Assembly (NCBI GenBank): GCA_025450095.1
Contig: JANWID010000006.1
Coordinates: forward strand, 1 to 34,489
Source of the DNA: Bacteroidia bacterium
GTDB taxonomy: Bacteria; Bacteroidota; Bacteroidia; AKYH767-A; OLB10
Direction: 5' to 3'
Length of the DNA: 34,489 nt
Part shown: piece after piece, positions 23,350-31,592 of the stretch
Layout: every line of letters begins with the position of its first letter
Position numbering within the stretch: the stretch's first letter is position 1
The notes under the pieces: model-generated
What the model was told of the DNA's origin: nothing
Seen by the model: only the letters and a program-made list of their open reading frames with translations
Database searches by the model: none
Program-made: the position numbers and the translations under genes

Positions 23350-25449
23350 CTAAATAAAATCAATAAAATACATATCCACATCCCCCTTATTTTTAGCCAG
23401 AATTTTACCCCGGTGGATGCATTTAAACTGACCCTTCACCCGGTTATACGTTTCGCCACTTATATTCACTTTTCCAGCCTCTCCCGACGACTCCATCCTG
23501 GAAGCAATATTCACTGTGTCGCCCCAAATATCGTATGCAAATTTTTTAATTCCAACAATACCGGCTACTACGGGTCCCGTATGGCATCCTATGCGAAGGC
23601 CGACACCTGCATTGCCCAGCAGTGAATTGGCTACTAAGTGCTGACTGAAAAACTGTTGCATCTCCAGCGCGGCATTAACCGTATCAATCGCATTGGTATT
23701 ATTCGGAACCGGTAATCCCCCTGCGCACATGTAACTATCCCCTATGGTTTTTATTTTTTCGAGGTTATACTTTGTAATAATTTCGTCGAACCGACTGTAA
23801 CAATGATGAATTTCTTTCACTAATTCGGAAGCTGAAAGTTTTTCGGTTGCCTGTGTGAAATTCTTAAAGTCGGTGAACATAACTGTTACTTCATCATAAT
23901 GTTTTGCATCTGCAGACCCTTTGGATTTTAACTCTTCTGCCGTCTCCAAGGGAAGAATATTTAATAAAAGGTTATCACTCCGATTTTTCTCTTTTGAAAT
24001 ACGGTTTCGTTGGACTAATGTGATGATGGAGAAGAGAAATACCAATACAAGTCCAGATGCGATTAGGTTTTTGATCAGCTTCTGACGGTCGATTTCAACC
24101 TGTTGACGCTCCTGTTGAATATTCAGTATATTGATTTTCTGTTCCGTTTCATAAGATGCCGATCTGCTCTTATTCTCATCAGCGATTATTTGACTTTGAA
24201 GCGTAATGTATTGCTCCAGAATATTTGTTGCGTTTTTAAAGTCTCCACTCAATTTATATGCGTTGTTGAGCAAAAGGTAGTTTCTGAGAACCAAAGGACG
24301 GAGGTTCACCTTAAATAGCTCCTGGATCTCAGATTTCAACAACCCGATAGCCTCATCATATTTATTCTGCCTGAGCTTAATTAAGGCGTGAAAATACCCA
24401 GGCGTGAGGTAACCGAAATATGAATTGGTCATCAGGTTTGTAGAATCTTTTATTGCAGCCGATTGTTGGATATTATATTCAGCCGAGTCGAGTTTATTCT
24501 GTAAGTAAAAATAATAACTGCGTACCTGGTAATAGTTAGCATCATAATCGTTTTCGTCCAACCCTTCCAAATCTTTCTTCATCAGGGAAAAATACCATTC
24601 TATACTGTCACCGTGAGTGAGGATTTTCGCCCTAATCATTTGCAGGTATATATTTGGTCCATCAATAACCAGGGTGCTGTCCTTCAGTTTTTCGTATATA
24701 TTTTTGGTTTCATACAAATACGGAAATGCCTTTTGCGCTTCATTCCAATCATTCAGCATTCCTGCAAGAACAACTTTTCGGTTTATCACTGCAAGCAGAC
24801 CTATATCATCGGATCGCATCTCGAGAAATCCACTGAACTGATTTACCTGGTTGTTATTTAAGAATCCAATGGATTTCATTTGGCAATAAACGGCTTTATC
24901 CGTCAGTCCAAGAACTTCATAAAAGCCTCTCAACACATAATAACATTGCGAGGTAGCATCAGAGTCATTCAGATGTTCAAAATAATTCGCATTCAACTGG
25001 AAATATTCAATTCCCTGGTGAATTTTGTTGCTGTTTCGATAAGGGATGCGCAAATCTGCAAGCACATTCATCAGCAGGTTTTTCTCGAATTCAGTAGAAT
25101 ACTCTTTCAACTCCTCAACTAACCTTTTTCCATATGTGATACTGTATTCGGGGTTTTTTTCAATTTCAATAGAACGAAAAATCAGTCGTTTCAGGGCAAG
25201 CACATTTTGCTGCCCAATTACAGGAGCCAACCTGGTTAGTTTACGCTCAACTTTCTCAACATCTGAAACGGTAAGTGTACCGGAATTAATCACCCGGTTG
25301 GCCTCTGTCAGATGTAAAGAATCGTTGTGTTGGAGGCCTTTAACCTGGTCCAGGTAAAAAAGAACGGAGTCCGCCGGCTTAAGTTGCCCATGAACCCCGC
25401 CGGAACAACACAATAGAAAAGCAATCAAAACAAGTGAAGGTCCTTTCAT
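23350..25449 (-). CDS. TPR-TM class III adenylate cyclase (paralogue 1)
   Basis: This protein of about 699 residues has a signal-like start (MKGPSLVLIAFLLCCSGGVH), a helical TPR-like region (about 30-440), a membrane helix near 461-480, a LLLNILPLETAEELK linker and a C-terminal class III cyclase domain from about 521. Catalytic residues are complete: metal-binding Asp in MFTDFKNFT and in IKTIGDSYM, adenine-selecting Lys in KIKTIGD and Asp in YDIWGD, transition-state Asn and Arg in GDTVNIASRM. The Lys/Asp pair predicts adenylate rather than guanylate cyclase, so the product should be cAMP. An ATG 7 codons upstream (25470) is also possible. Two paralogues lie within 10 kb. Confidence 0.9.
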   Translation of the reverse strand: MKGPSLVLIAFLLCCSGGVHGQLKPADSVLFYLDQVKGLQHNDSLHLTEANRVINSGTLTVSDVEKVERKLTRLAPVIGQQNVLALKRLIFRSIEIEKNPEYSITYGKRLVEELKEYSTEFEKNLLMNVLADLRIPYRNSNKIHQGIEYFQLNANYFEHLNDSDATSQCYYVLRGFYEVLGLTDKAVYCQMKSIGFLNNNQVNQFSGFLEMRSDDIGLLAVINRKVVLAGMLNDWNEAQKAFPYLYETKNIYEKLKDSTLVIDGPNIYLQMIRAKILTHGDSIEWYFSLMKKDLEGLDENDYDANYYQVRSYYFYLQNKLDSAEYNIQQSAAIKDSTNLMTNSYFGYLTPGYFHALIKLRQNKYDEAIGLLKSEIQELFKVNLRPLVLRNYLLLNNAYKLSGDFKNATNILEQYITLQSQIIADENKSRSASYETEQKINILNIQQERQQVEIDRQKLIKNLIASGLVLVFLFSIITLVQRNRISKEKNRSDNLLLNILPLETAEELKSKGSADAKHYDEVTVMFTDFKNFTQATEKLSASELVKEIHHCYSRFDEIITKYNLEKIKTIGDSYMCAGGLPVPNNTNAIDTVNAALEMQQFFSQHLVANSLLGNAGVGLRIGCHTGPVVAGIVGIKKFAYDIWGDTVNIASRMESSGEAGKVNISGETYNRVKGQFKCIHRGKILAKNKGDVDMYFIDFI

Positions 25450-25521
25450 TTTCGGTAAGTGGAGTCTCACACAAAATACCTGCCTCGCTGTTAAAATAGC
25501 GGTGCATTATTCAGTAACAAT

Positions 25522-25552
25522 CAAATGTAATCCAAAAAAAGTACCCGACCAA
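25522..25552 (-). promoter_or_regulatory. predicted promoter of cyclase paralogue 1
   Basis: On the minus strand TTG (25552-25550), 20 bases, then TACATTTG (25529-25522) matches the Bacteroidota promoter exactly. The -7 sequence and spacing are identical to those before amtB. A leader of about 65 bases precedes the ATG at 25449. Confidence 0.5.
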
Positions 25553-25614
25553 TTAAAAAATGGTCAGGCAAATAAGAAGAAATCGACTTTAAAGTCTAAG
25601 AAATAAATACTGTT

Positions 25615-26067
25615 TTAGTTCTTTTCGAACGTCAGGTAGTCGGTACCACCGCCCCCGCCGCTGACATCAATAAGTTCAATTTTTGTGGATGATTGTGAAA
25701 TGAAATGCCAGTCGTCATTAAGATCTTCAAAATTGTTACCCTGGCTGAAAAATATGTTGAAGTCGAGGTCATCCTGGGTATCGTCGTTGCTGTTGCTATC
25801 GGTAATGTTCCAAATCCCGTTATAGTCATTGGACCCATTAGTGGCATTTAAAACTCCGTTAGCGTTGAATTTAAAATCATAGCCGGAAAAATTACTCGTT
25901 TCGTTGTTCCCCGAGTCAATAAATTTGGTGATCCTCCAGGTGCCTGACTGAACGTTTGTTTGCACTTGTTTCTGGATGGAATCGGAAGAGTTGTCATCGT
26001 CTTTTTTACAGGAGACGGTAGTGAATAGGCCTATTGAAAGGGCTATTAAGATTATTTTATTTTTCAT
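25615..26067 (-). CDS. lipocalin-like small lipoprotein
   Basis: This 150-residue protein has a lipoprotein signal with the lipobox TVSC (Cys20), followed by an acidic, serine-rich linker KKDDDNSSDSIQ. The mature domain contains SGTWRITKFIDSGNNETSNF, GYDFKFNANGVLNATNG and a closing TDYLTFEKN. The G-x-W start followed by beta strands and F-x-F-x-x-x-G resembles the lipocalin-like lipoproteins common in Bacteroidota. It is probably surface- or periplasm-facing. The ligand is unknown. It lies between cyclase paralogue 1 and the histidine kinase, with no close spacing to either. The 270 bases upstream (26068-26337) show no gene. Confidence 0.75.
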   Translation of the reverse strand: MKNKIILIALSIGLFTTVSCKKDDDNSSDSIQKQVQTNVQSGTWRITKFIDSGNNETSNFSGYDFKFNANGVLNATNGSNDYNGIWNITDSNSNDDTQDDLDFNIFFSQGNNFEDLNDDWHFISQSSTKIELIDVSGGGGGTDYLTFEKN

Positions 26068-26337
26068 GGTTTCTGGTCGATGTAAAGGAAATATAAATCA
26101 AAAATATGAAGTTCGAATCAGGCAGTATATGATTTTTATCATGGTTCCCCGAATCAGTTGCTTCAATACTAATAAACCCTTAAGGATTGATATAGTTAAT
26201 GCAAATAGTGATAATTAACAGCCACTTTGCTTTCAGGTGTCATCTTAATTGGGATAACAGAGATGAAATGACTGCAAGGGCGAAAGGTGCAGATGAAAAT
26301 CCACCTATCAAAATAGCATATCCATTAAGTATCTATT

Positions 26338-28386
26338 TCAATAAAGCCTACCTTCTACAGTAATATGAACTCCCTGGCCAGGAGCTGAAATTAGTTTAAA
26401 AAGTGACTGTATCTGTTCAGCGCGCATTTGCATGTTCCGTAATCCATTGCTAAAGTCATCTTTAGATTTATTATCCATTCCCTTGCCATAATCCTTGATA
26501 TTCAGCTTAAAGTTTTCATTTTCATTACTGAAATCAATATCTATTTTATCAGAATCCGAATACTTTATGGCATTATGCAGAGACTCCTTTAAGATCAGGA
26601 ATAAGTTCCGGCGGACTTCCGGGTGCAAGGTGATTTCACCCGCATCATGAGGAAATTTTACTATAGGCCTGATATTGGTACCATCAAAAAAGCGATCGAT
26701 ATACTGGCGCATGAATCCTAGCATGCTCTTCAAATTATCGTTTGCAGGATTGCTTGCCCAAATGATTTCGCGCATACCAGTAATAACTTCTTTCGATTGC
26801 ACAGCTATTTTTTCGAGTGTCTGTTTTTCTTTCTCAGGAACCTGTGCACTGATCAGGAGCTGTTGAGCATTTAATCCCATTCTGGTGAGGTTTGCCCCGA
26901 TATCATCATGCACGTCACTGGCTATTTTACTGCGCATGTTTTCAATTGCATTTTGCTTTTCAAGAATGGCAACCTGCTTTTCGGCCGTTCTTTTTTTCTG
27001 AATGCTATTGAATACCATGAAGCCTGAGACGAGGATCAATCCTGCAATGATGAACAATGAATAGTTAAGTGTACGCTGCCGCGCGATTTTTTCCGCATCC
27101 AGTAATTTGCCTGTGGTGAGCCTGGTGATTTCACTCTCCTTTTTTTCGGTCTCATACTTAGTTTCCATTTCGGCAACTTTTGACCTATAATCAGTTTGAT
27201 CCATGGAATCTTTAAGGTAATAATATGATTCAAATGATGCAAAAGCTGAGTCCAATTGATTGTTTTTATAATATGCTTTAGATAAATCACGGTATGAACT
27301 CATAACAGAAGTATTATCCCCCTGGGCCTTTGCTATTTTTCCTGCCTCTTTATAATGTTCAACAGCGAGCCGTGGGTTATAATACCTGTTCCCTTTCGTT
27401 TTGTCTGTTGCGTACAAATCCGCCAGGGCCGAATGTGAAAAAAACAATCCTCTCGGGTTATCCTTTTTTTTCGCTTCCTTAAGGGCAGCCTGGGCATAAA
27501 CGTACGCAGAATCAAAGTTGTTCAACAATAAATTCACAGTGCTGATTTCGCCAAGAAGGTTAGCCTGCAAAAATGATTCTTCCTGAACGAACATCAGTCC
27601 TTTGTTCAGGTAAAAAAGAGCAGAGTCATAATTCTCCATCTCCAAAAAACAATGTCCCAGGTTCTTGTACGTTACGTTTAGTGCCCATACTTCTTCCTTT
27701 TCAATACAGTATTCGATCCTTGTCTCAAAGAATTTAATTGCTGCCTTATAGTTATGTAAATTCTGATGCAGCACAGCTATATTTTCATAGGTTATCATCA
27801 TAGCAGAACTGTCACCAGTCATTTCATCAAGTTTGGCTTTTTTCAAAAAATAGTTCATCGCCTCTTCGTTCCGGTTCATTTCACCGTATATAGTCCCATA
27901 GGTATTGTAAATCCTGCCAAGGGTGGCAGTATCATGTGAAATTTTGAAATAGTCTTCGCTTATTTTACAATAAGCAAGAGCCGAATCATAATTTCCCTTA
28001 TTTTTAAAAACGATCGCAATCTGATTGTATAATTTCCCGACTCCAGTAGTATCGGCTTCTTGCTGACGAATATCAAGTGATCTTGTATAGTTAGCACTGG
28101 CACTGTCGAGATTATTCTGCCTGCTTAAAATAATTCCGCGCTGGTAACAAGCATCTCCAATTCCTTTTCGATAATTGACCTTGCTACTGTATTCTTCATA
28201 ATCATTAACATGAATCAAAGCACTGTCATATTCAGCCTTTTCGATTAATTTCTTTACCTGGTTATACTCATCCTTCACATTTGAACTATCTTCTGCCGAA
28301 ACAAGGTTTACTTCTTTTTTGTTTTCTATAGAATTACAACTGCATATTACTATGAGTATAAACCAGAGATGTATTTTATTTGCCAT
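26338..28386 (-). CDS. TPR-TM sensor histidine kinase, HisKA_3 (NarX/DesK-like) type
   Basis: The ATG at 28386 gives 682 residues: a lipoprotein-like signal (MANKIHLWFILIVICSC), about eight TPRs (roughly 45-400, for example YNQIAIVFKNKGNYDSALAY and YENIAVLHQNLHNYKAAIKF), a coiled coil, a membrane helix near 430-450 and the kinase core. The phosphoacceptor is H493 in IASDVHDDIGANLTR, typical of HisKA_3. The ATPase has an N-box LKESLHNAIKYS and G-box DYGKGMD. The frame is open to 28443, but the downstream ATG puts the signal sequence at the true N-terminus. It follows its response regulator gene by 69 bases on the same strand. Confidence 0.9.
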   Translation of the reverse strand: MANKIHLWFILIVICSCNSIENKKEVNLVSAEDSSNVKDEYNQVKKLIEKAEYDSALIHVNDYEEYSSKVNYRKGIGDACYQRGIILSRQNNLDSASANYTRSLDIRQQEADTTGVGKLYNQIAIVFKNKGNYDSALAYCKISEDYFKISHDTATLGRIYNTYGTIYGEMNRNEEAMNYFLKKAKLDEMTGDSSAMMITYENIAVLHQNLHNYKAAIKFFETRIEYCIEKEEVWALNVTYKNLGHCFLEMENYDSALFYLNKGLMFVQEESFLQANLLGEISTVNLLLNNFDSAYVYAQAALKEAKKKDNPRGLFFSHSALADLYATDKTKGNRYYNPRLAVEHYKEAGKIAKAQGDNTSVMSSYRDLSKAYYKNNQLDSAFASFESYYYLKDSMDQTDYRSKVAEMETKYETEKKESEITRLTTGKLLDAEKIARQRTLNYSLFIIAGLILVSGFMVFNSIQKKRTAEKQVAILEKQNAIENMRSKIASDVHDDIGANLTRMGLNAQQLLISAQVPEKEKQTLEKIAVQSKEVITGMREIIWASNPANDNLKSMLGFMRQYIDRFFDGTNIRPIVKFPHDAGEITLHPEVRRNLFLILKESLHNAIKYSDSDKIDIDFSNENENFKLNIKDYGKGMDNKSKDDFSNGLRNMQMRAEQIQSLFKLISAPGQGVHITVEGRLY

Positions 28387-28455
28387 AAAATTCTGTTGGA
28401 AGAGTTGTAAAACTAGTACAGGTATATATCTGAAGGCACCCACATTTGTGGGTAA

Positions 28456-29082
28456 TTATTTTTTAGGAAAAACTTTGTTCAATGCATCGGTTCTTGAATG
28501 CACCTGCAGGACTTCATAAATATTCCTGCAATAAGTCCTGATCGTTTCAAAAGAGAGATTCATTTTGTCAGCTATCTCCTTGTACCGATAACCCTGGTCA
28601 AGAAAATTCAGAATATCCCACTGGCGTGATGTTAAATTCTCTATTTCACTGGATTGAACTTGTCGGGAATGAAACGATTGCACCACTTTCCGGGCGATAG
28701 TGGCCGACATCATAGAACCACCATGGAACACAGTTTTAATAGCATCCGAAATTTCGGAAGGGGATGAATTTTTTAACATATAGCCGGTGGCTCCGACACA
28801 CAATGCATTAAACACCTTTTCCTCATCTTCATAAATGGTGCACATGAGGTATTGCACTTTAGGCCGTTTGGGTTTGAGTTCTGCCACCGCCTGGATCCCG
28901 GTTTTTCCCGGAAGCATAATATCCATTAACACGACATCCACATTCAAATCGGTAAATGCAGAAATAAAAGATTCGGCATCGGGAAATGTTTTTACAACGG
29001 AAATCTCTTCATCGTTCTTTAATAAATTTAAAAACGACTGAAGTATTTCATGGTCATCTTCAACAATGGCAACCTGGATCAT
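28456..29082 (-). CDS. NarL/FixJ-family response regulator
   Basis: This 208-residue protein is a receiver domain (1-120) followed by a LuxR-type helix-turn-helix (about 145-205). Receiver residues are E8-D10 in IVEDDHE, the phosphoacceptor D54 in VVLMDIMLPG, the switch threonine in MCTIYEDE and K103 in YMLKNSS. The DNA-binding part contains LTSRQWDILNFLDQGYRYKE and IADKMNLSFETIRTYCRNIY. It is the first gene of a regulator-kinase pair and is almost certainly phosphorylated by the TPR kinase encoded downstream. It diverges from cyclase paralogue 2, whose start is 183 bases away, so that gene is a natural candidate target. Confidence 0.95.
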   Translation of the reverse strand: MIQVAIVEDDHEILQSFLNLLKNDEEISVVKTFPDAESFISAFTDLNVDVVLMDIMLPGKTGIQAVAELKPKRPKVQYLMCTIYEDEEKVFNALCVGATGYMLKNSSPSEISDAIKTVFHGGSMMSATIARKVVQSFHSRQVQSSEIENLTSRQWDILNFLDQGYRYKEIADKMNLSFETIRTYCRNIYEVLQVHSRTDALNKVFPKK

Positions 29083-29265
29083 ATCAACTAGTTTTAAAAA
29101 CTTGTATACACCCCCGTTTACCTATAGCTTGCGGCACAAGTGGCTGTTATTACCTGCCGGAAAAACGCTATGTTGTTCCAATAATACAAAAAAGTTATAG
29201 ATTTACAAACTATGAATGAAGAGGAGGAAGCATTATATATATTCTCGTGTTAAGTATACCGGATT

Positions 29266-31260
29266 TTGAATATTTTTGGTCCTCAACCTTTAAGTATTTT
29301 GAAAAAATTCATCCTTATTTGTCTTGTAGTTCATGGCTGGATGGGCGGTGCCCTGGCACAACCATCACTCCTGGTCGATTCCCTGCAAAAGGCACTCAAA
29401 AAATATCAGGATACAGCCCTGGAGTTAGGTAAATCCAGAACTTTTGCTGGCGACACCATAGCTGCAGATTTATTGTATGAACTATCCAGGGCCACCTGGG
29501 GAAGCGAACCTGAATTATCGATTGATTATGCTCGCCAGTGCCAGGCGCTGTCGGAACAAATCGGGTACAAAAAAGGCCTCGGTAATGCCCTGTATAGCCT
29601 TGGGGCCAATAGTTGGTTTAAGGGAGATTACATGGTTGCGCTCGATTTCTTCAAACAAGCATTAAACACACATACTGCAATAGGTGAACGGAGAGGCATT
29701 GCCACTTCGAATAACGGTATAGGGAATATCTACGTGCAGCTGGGTAATTATCCTGAAGCTCTGAAGTATCATTTAGCGAGCCTGAGGATGCGTGAAGAAA
29801 TCGGGGATAAAAAGGAAATTGCTACCAGCTACAACAATATCGGTGTTGTCTATGAAAAACAGGGCAATTATCCCGAAGCATTAAAAAATAATTTTGCTTC
29901 ATTAAAAATCAGGGAAGAGATAGGTGATATGAAAGGGGTTTCGGGATCCTACAACAACATCGGAAATATCTATAAGTATCAAGGGAAGTATGATGAAGCA
30001 TTGAAATTCCATTCGGATGCTCTTGAAATAAACCTGGAAATGAACGATATCAAAGGTGTCGCCGATTCGTACAACAATATTGGAACTATATACGAAAGCC
30101 AGGGAGATTTCGGGAAAGCTCTGACAAGCCAGTTAGAAGCTCTCAAAATAAGAGAGGAAATGGGTGATAAGTATGGGAAATCAATGACTTTTATCAATAT
30201 AGGAAACGTATATGCCGGGCAAAACAAATTTGATAAGGCAAGAGAATACCTTGAAAAAGGCTTAGCGCTTTCAGAGGAAATAGGAAGCGTTGAAGGCCTG
30301 AAGCTGTGTTATGAAAGCCTGGCAATTATTGATAACGTGCAAGGCAAATACAAACTCGAACTGGAACATTATAAGCTTTTTATTAAATATCGCGACAGCC
30401 TGTTGAATAATGAAAACACCCAGAAAACGGTGCAAATGCAGATGCAATATGATTTCGACAAAAAGGAGTCACTGACCAGGGTGGAACAGGAAAAGAAAGA
30501 TGTGCTGGCGCAAAAGAAAGTGCAGAAACAACGGTTGGTTCGGAATGCATTTATTGGAGGAACATTTCTGTTCCTGATGCTGGCTGGAGCCATTTTCATT
30601 GGATTGAGAAGGACAGCAGGTGCAAAAAGAAAATCTGAGGAGTTGTTGTTAAACATCCTTCCCGGCGAAGTGGCTGAAGAAATTAAGACTACCGGCACGG
30701 CCAAAACGAAGTCCTTTACCATGGTTACCGTGATGTTCACCGATTTTAAGGATTTTACAAACATCAGCGAAAAAGTGAGTGCTGAGCTCCTAGTGGATGA
30801 AATTCATGCCTGTTTCAGCGGATTTGATAAGATTATCCAAAAACATAAGATTGAAAAAATCAAAACGATCGGAGATGCATACTTGTGTGCAAGCGGATTA
30901 CCGGTGAGTAATTATACCCATGCGGTGGATATGATCAATGCAGCTTTTGAGATACATGAATTTATGGCTAACCGAAAAAAAGAGAAGGAGGCAAAAGGTG
31001 AAATTCCGTTTGAGCTGCGCATAGGTATACATACCGGGCCTGTGGTTGCGGGCGTTGTAGGCGTTAGGAAGTACGCATACGACATATGGGGGGACACGGT
31101 TAATGTCGCCGCACGGATGGAACAAAATTCGGAAGCTGGGAAAATAAATATTAGTGGCAGCACATATGATTTGGTGAAAGATAAATTTGCTTGCTCGTAT
31201 CGCGGGAAAATTGAAGCGAAGAATAAAGGGGAAATCGATATGTACTTTGTGACTGGATAA
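29266..31260 (+). CDS. TPR-TM class III adenylate cyclase (paralogue 2)
   Basis: This protein of up to 664 residues has a signal sequence (FILICLVVHGWMGGALAQ); a TTG at 29299 (LKKFILIC) may be the real start. Six TPRs of exactly 40 residues fill about 140-379, for example SYNNIGVVYEKQGNYPEALK. A membrane helix lies near 428-446, then the linker ELLLNILPGEVAEEIK and the cyclase domain from 487. All catalytic residues are present: Asp493 in FTDFKDFT, Lys and Asp537 in KIKTIGDAY, Asp606 in YDIWGD, Asn613 and Arg617 in TVNVAARM, predicting cAMP synthesis. It ends AKNKGEIDMYFVTG, almost the same tail as its two paralogues. It diverges from the NarL regulator gene. Confidence 0.92.
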   Translation: MNIFGPQPLSILKKFILICLVVHGWMGGALAQPSLLVDSLQKALKKYQDTALELGKSRTFAGDTIAADLLYELSRATWGSEPELSIDYARQCQALSEQIGYKKGLGNALYSLGANSWFKGDYMVALDFFKQALNTHTAIGERRGIATSNNGIGNIYVQLGNYPEALKYHLASLRMREEIGDKKEIATSYNNIGVVYEKQGNYPEALKNNFASLKIREEIGDMKGVSGSYNNIGNIYKYQGKYDEALKFHSDALEINLEMNDIKGVADSYNNIGTIYESQGDFGKALTSQLEALKIREEMGDKYGKSMTFINIGNVYAGQNKFDKAREYLEKGLALSEEIGSVEGLKLCYESLAIIDNVQGKYKLELEHYKLFIKYRDSLLNNENTQKTVQMQMQYDFDKKESLTRVEQEKKDVLAQKKVQKQRLVRNAFIGGTFLFLMLAGAIFIGLRRTAGAKRKSEELLLNILPGEVAEEIKTTGTAKTKSFTMVTVMFTDFKDFTNISEKVSAELLVDEIHACFSGFDKIIQKHKIEKIKTIGDAYLCASGLPVSNYTHAVDMINAAFEIHEFMANRKKEKEAKGEIPFELRIGIHTGPVVAGVVGVRKYAYDIWGDTVNVAARMEQNSEAGKINISGSTYDLVKDKFACSYRGKIEAKNKGEIDMYFVTG

Positions 31261-31281
31261 TTAACTTGCTGTGTCAGTCAT

Positions 31282-31356
31282 GAACATTGGCGGGCTTACT
31301 GCACTTCCGCCCGCGGTTTGGTTAGCGTGTCCCTTGGAAAATCCTTCTGCGGGCGG
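31282..31356. repeat. structured repeat module, copy 2
   Basis: CATTGG (31285-31290), ACTGCAC (31298-31304), two bases, arm CCGCCCGC (31307-31314), 34 bases, arm GCGGGCGG (31349-31356). Compared with copy 1 at 19321, positions 3 and 4 of the arm changed, and the opposite arm changed to keep the pairs. It begins 22 bases beyond the stop of cyclase paralogue 2 in a 332-base gap between convergent genes. Confidence 0.7.
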
Positions 31357-31362
31357 CTCTGG

Positions 31363-31407
31363 GATTGAAATGCTGCCGCTGCTGTTAGCAGCGGCAGCAT
31401 TTCAATC
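31363..31407. repeat. 45-bp hairpin, perfect 21-bp arms
   Basis: Arms 31363-31383 and 31387-31407 pair perfectly around the loop GTT. The arm begins GATTGAAATGC and ends TGCCGCTGCT. It starts 6 bases after module copy 2. It lies between two convergent genes, so it could end transcription from both sides, but no T-tract follows closely on either strand apart from six Ts at 31412-31417. Confidence 0.9.
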
Positions 31408-31417
31408 TGAATTTTTT

Positions 31418-31539
31418 GCAGAAGCTGACTTCGTCATCTTCTGCGCCCAGGGAAAGCTGCGCTTTGTTAAGTCCGAAAAAACCAAAGACAAAGCAGAAGT
31501 TGACTGCCTCAGTTTCTGCGCCCAGGGAAAGTTACGCTT
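31418..31539. repeat. two 47-bp diverged direct repeats
   Basis: Copy A (31418-31464) and copy B (31493-31539) are about 83% identical by eye, with the fixed core TTCTGCGCCCAGGGAAAG. Each carries a small internal stem (GCAGAAG paired with CTTCTGC in A, shortened to GCAGAA/TTCTGC in B). A frame crossing both (31271-31561) translates to a duplicated FCAQGKLR peptide, which looks like a by-product of the repeat rather than a gene. Confidence 0.75.
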
Positions 31540-31592
31540 AGGTAAGGCTGAAAATGAATAATATATTGATATTATTTGAAGTCATTAGAAAT

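Noticed and set aside
25976..26218. An 80-codon plus-strand open frame
   Set aside because: Its first third is antisense to the lipocalin-like lipoprotein gene, and it has no protein-like features.
26068..26337. Gene or RNA in the gap before the lipocalin-like gene
   Set aside because: No plausible reading frame, stable hairpin or strong promoter was seen.
31363..31407. Calling the 21-bp hairpin a simple intrinsic terminator
   Set aside because: Its position fits, but the stem is very long and the T-run is separated from it; because a similar palindrome follows the other module copy, I list it as a repeat.
31271..31561. A 96-codon open frame between the cyclase and the propeller gene
   Set aside because: It is made of the structured module, the hairpin and the two 47-base repeats; its peptide repeats only because the DNA does.
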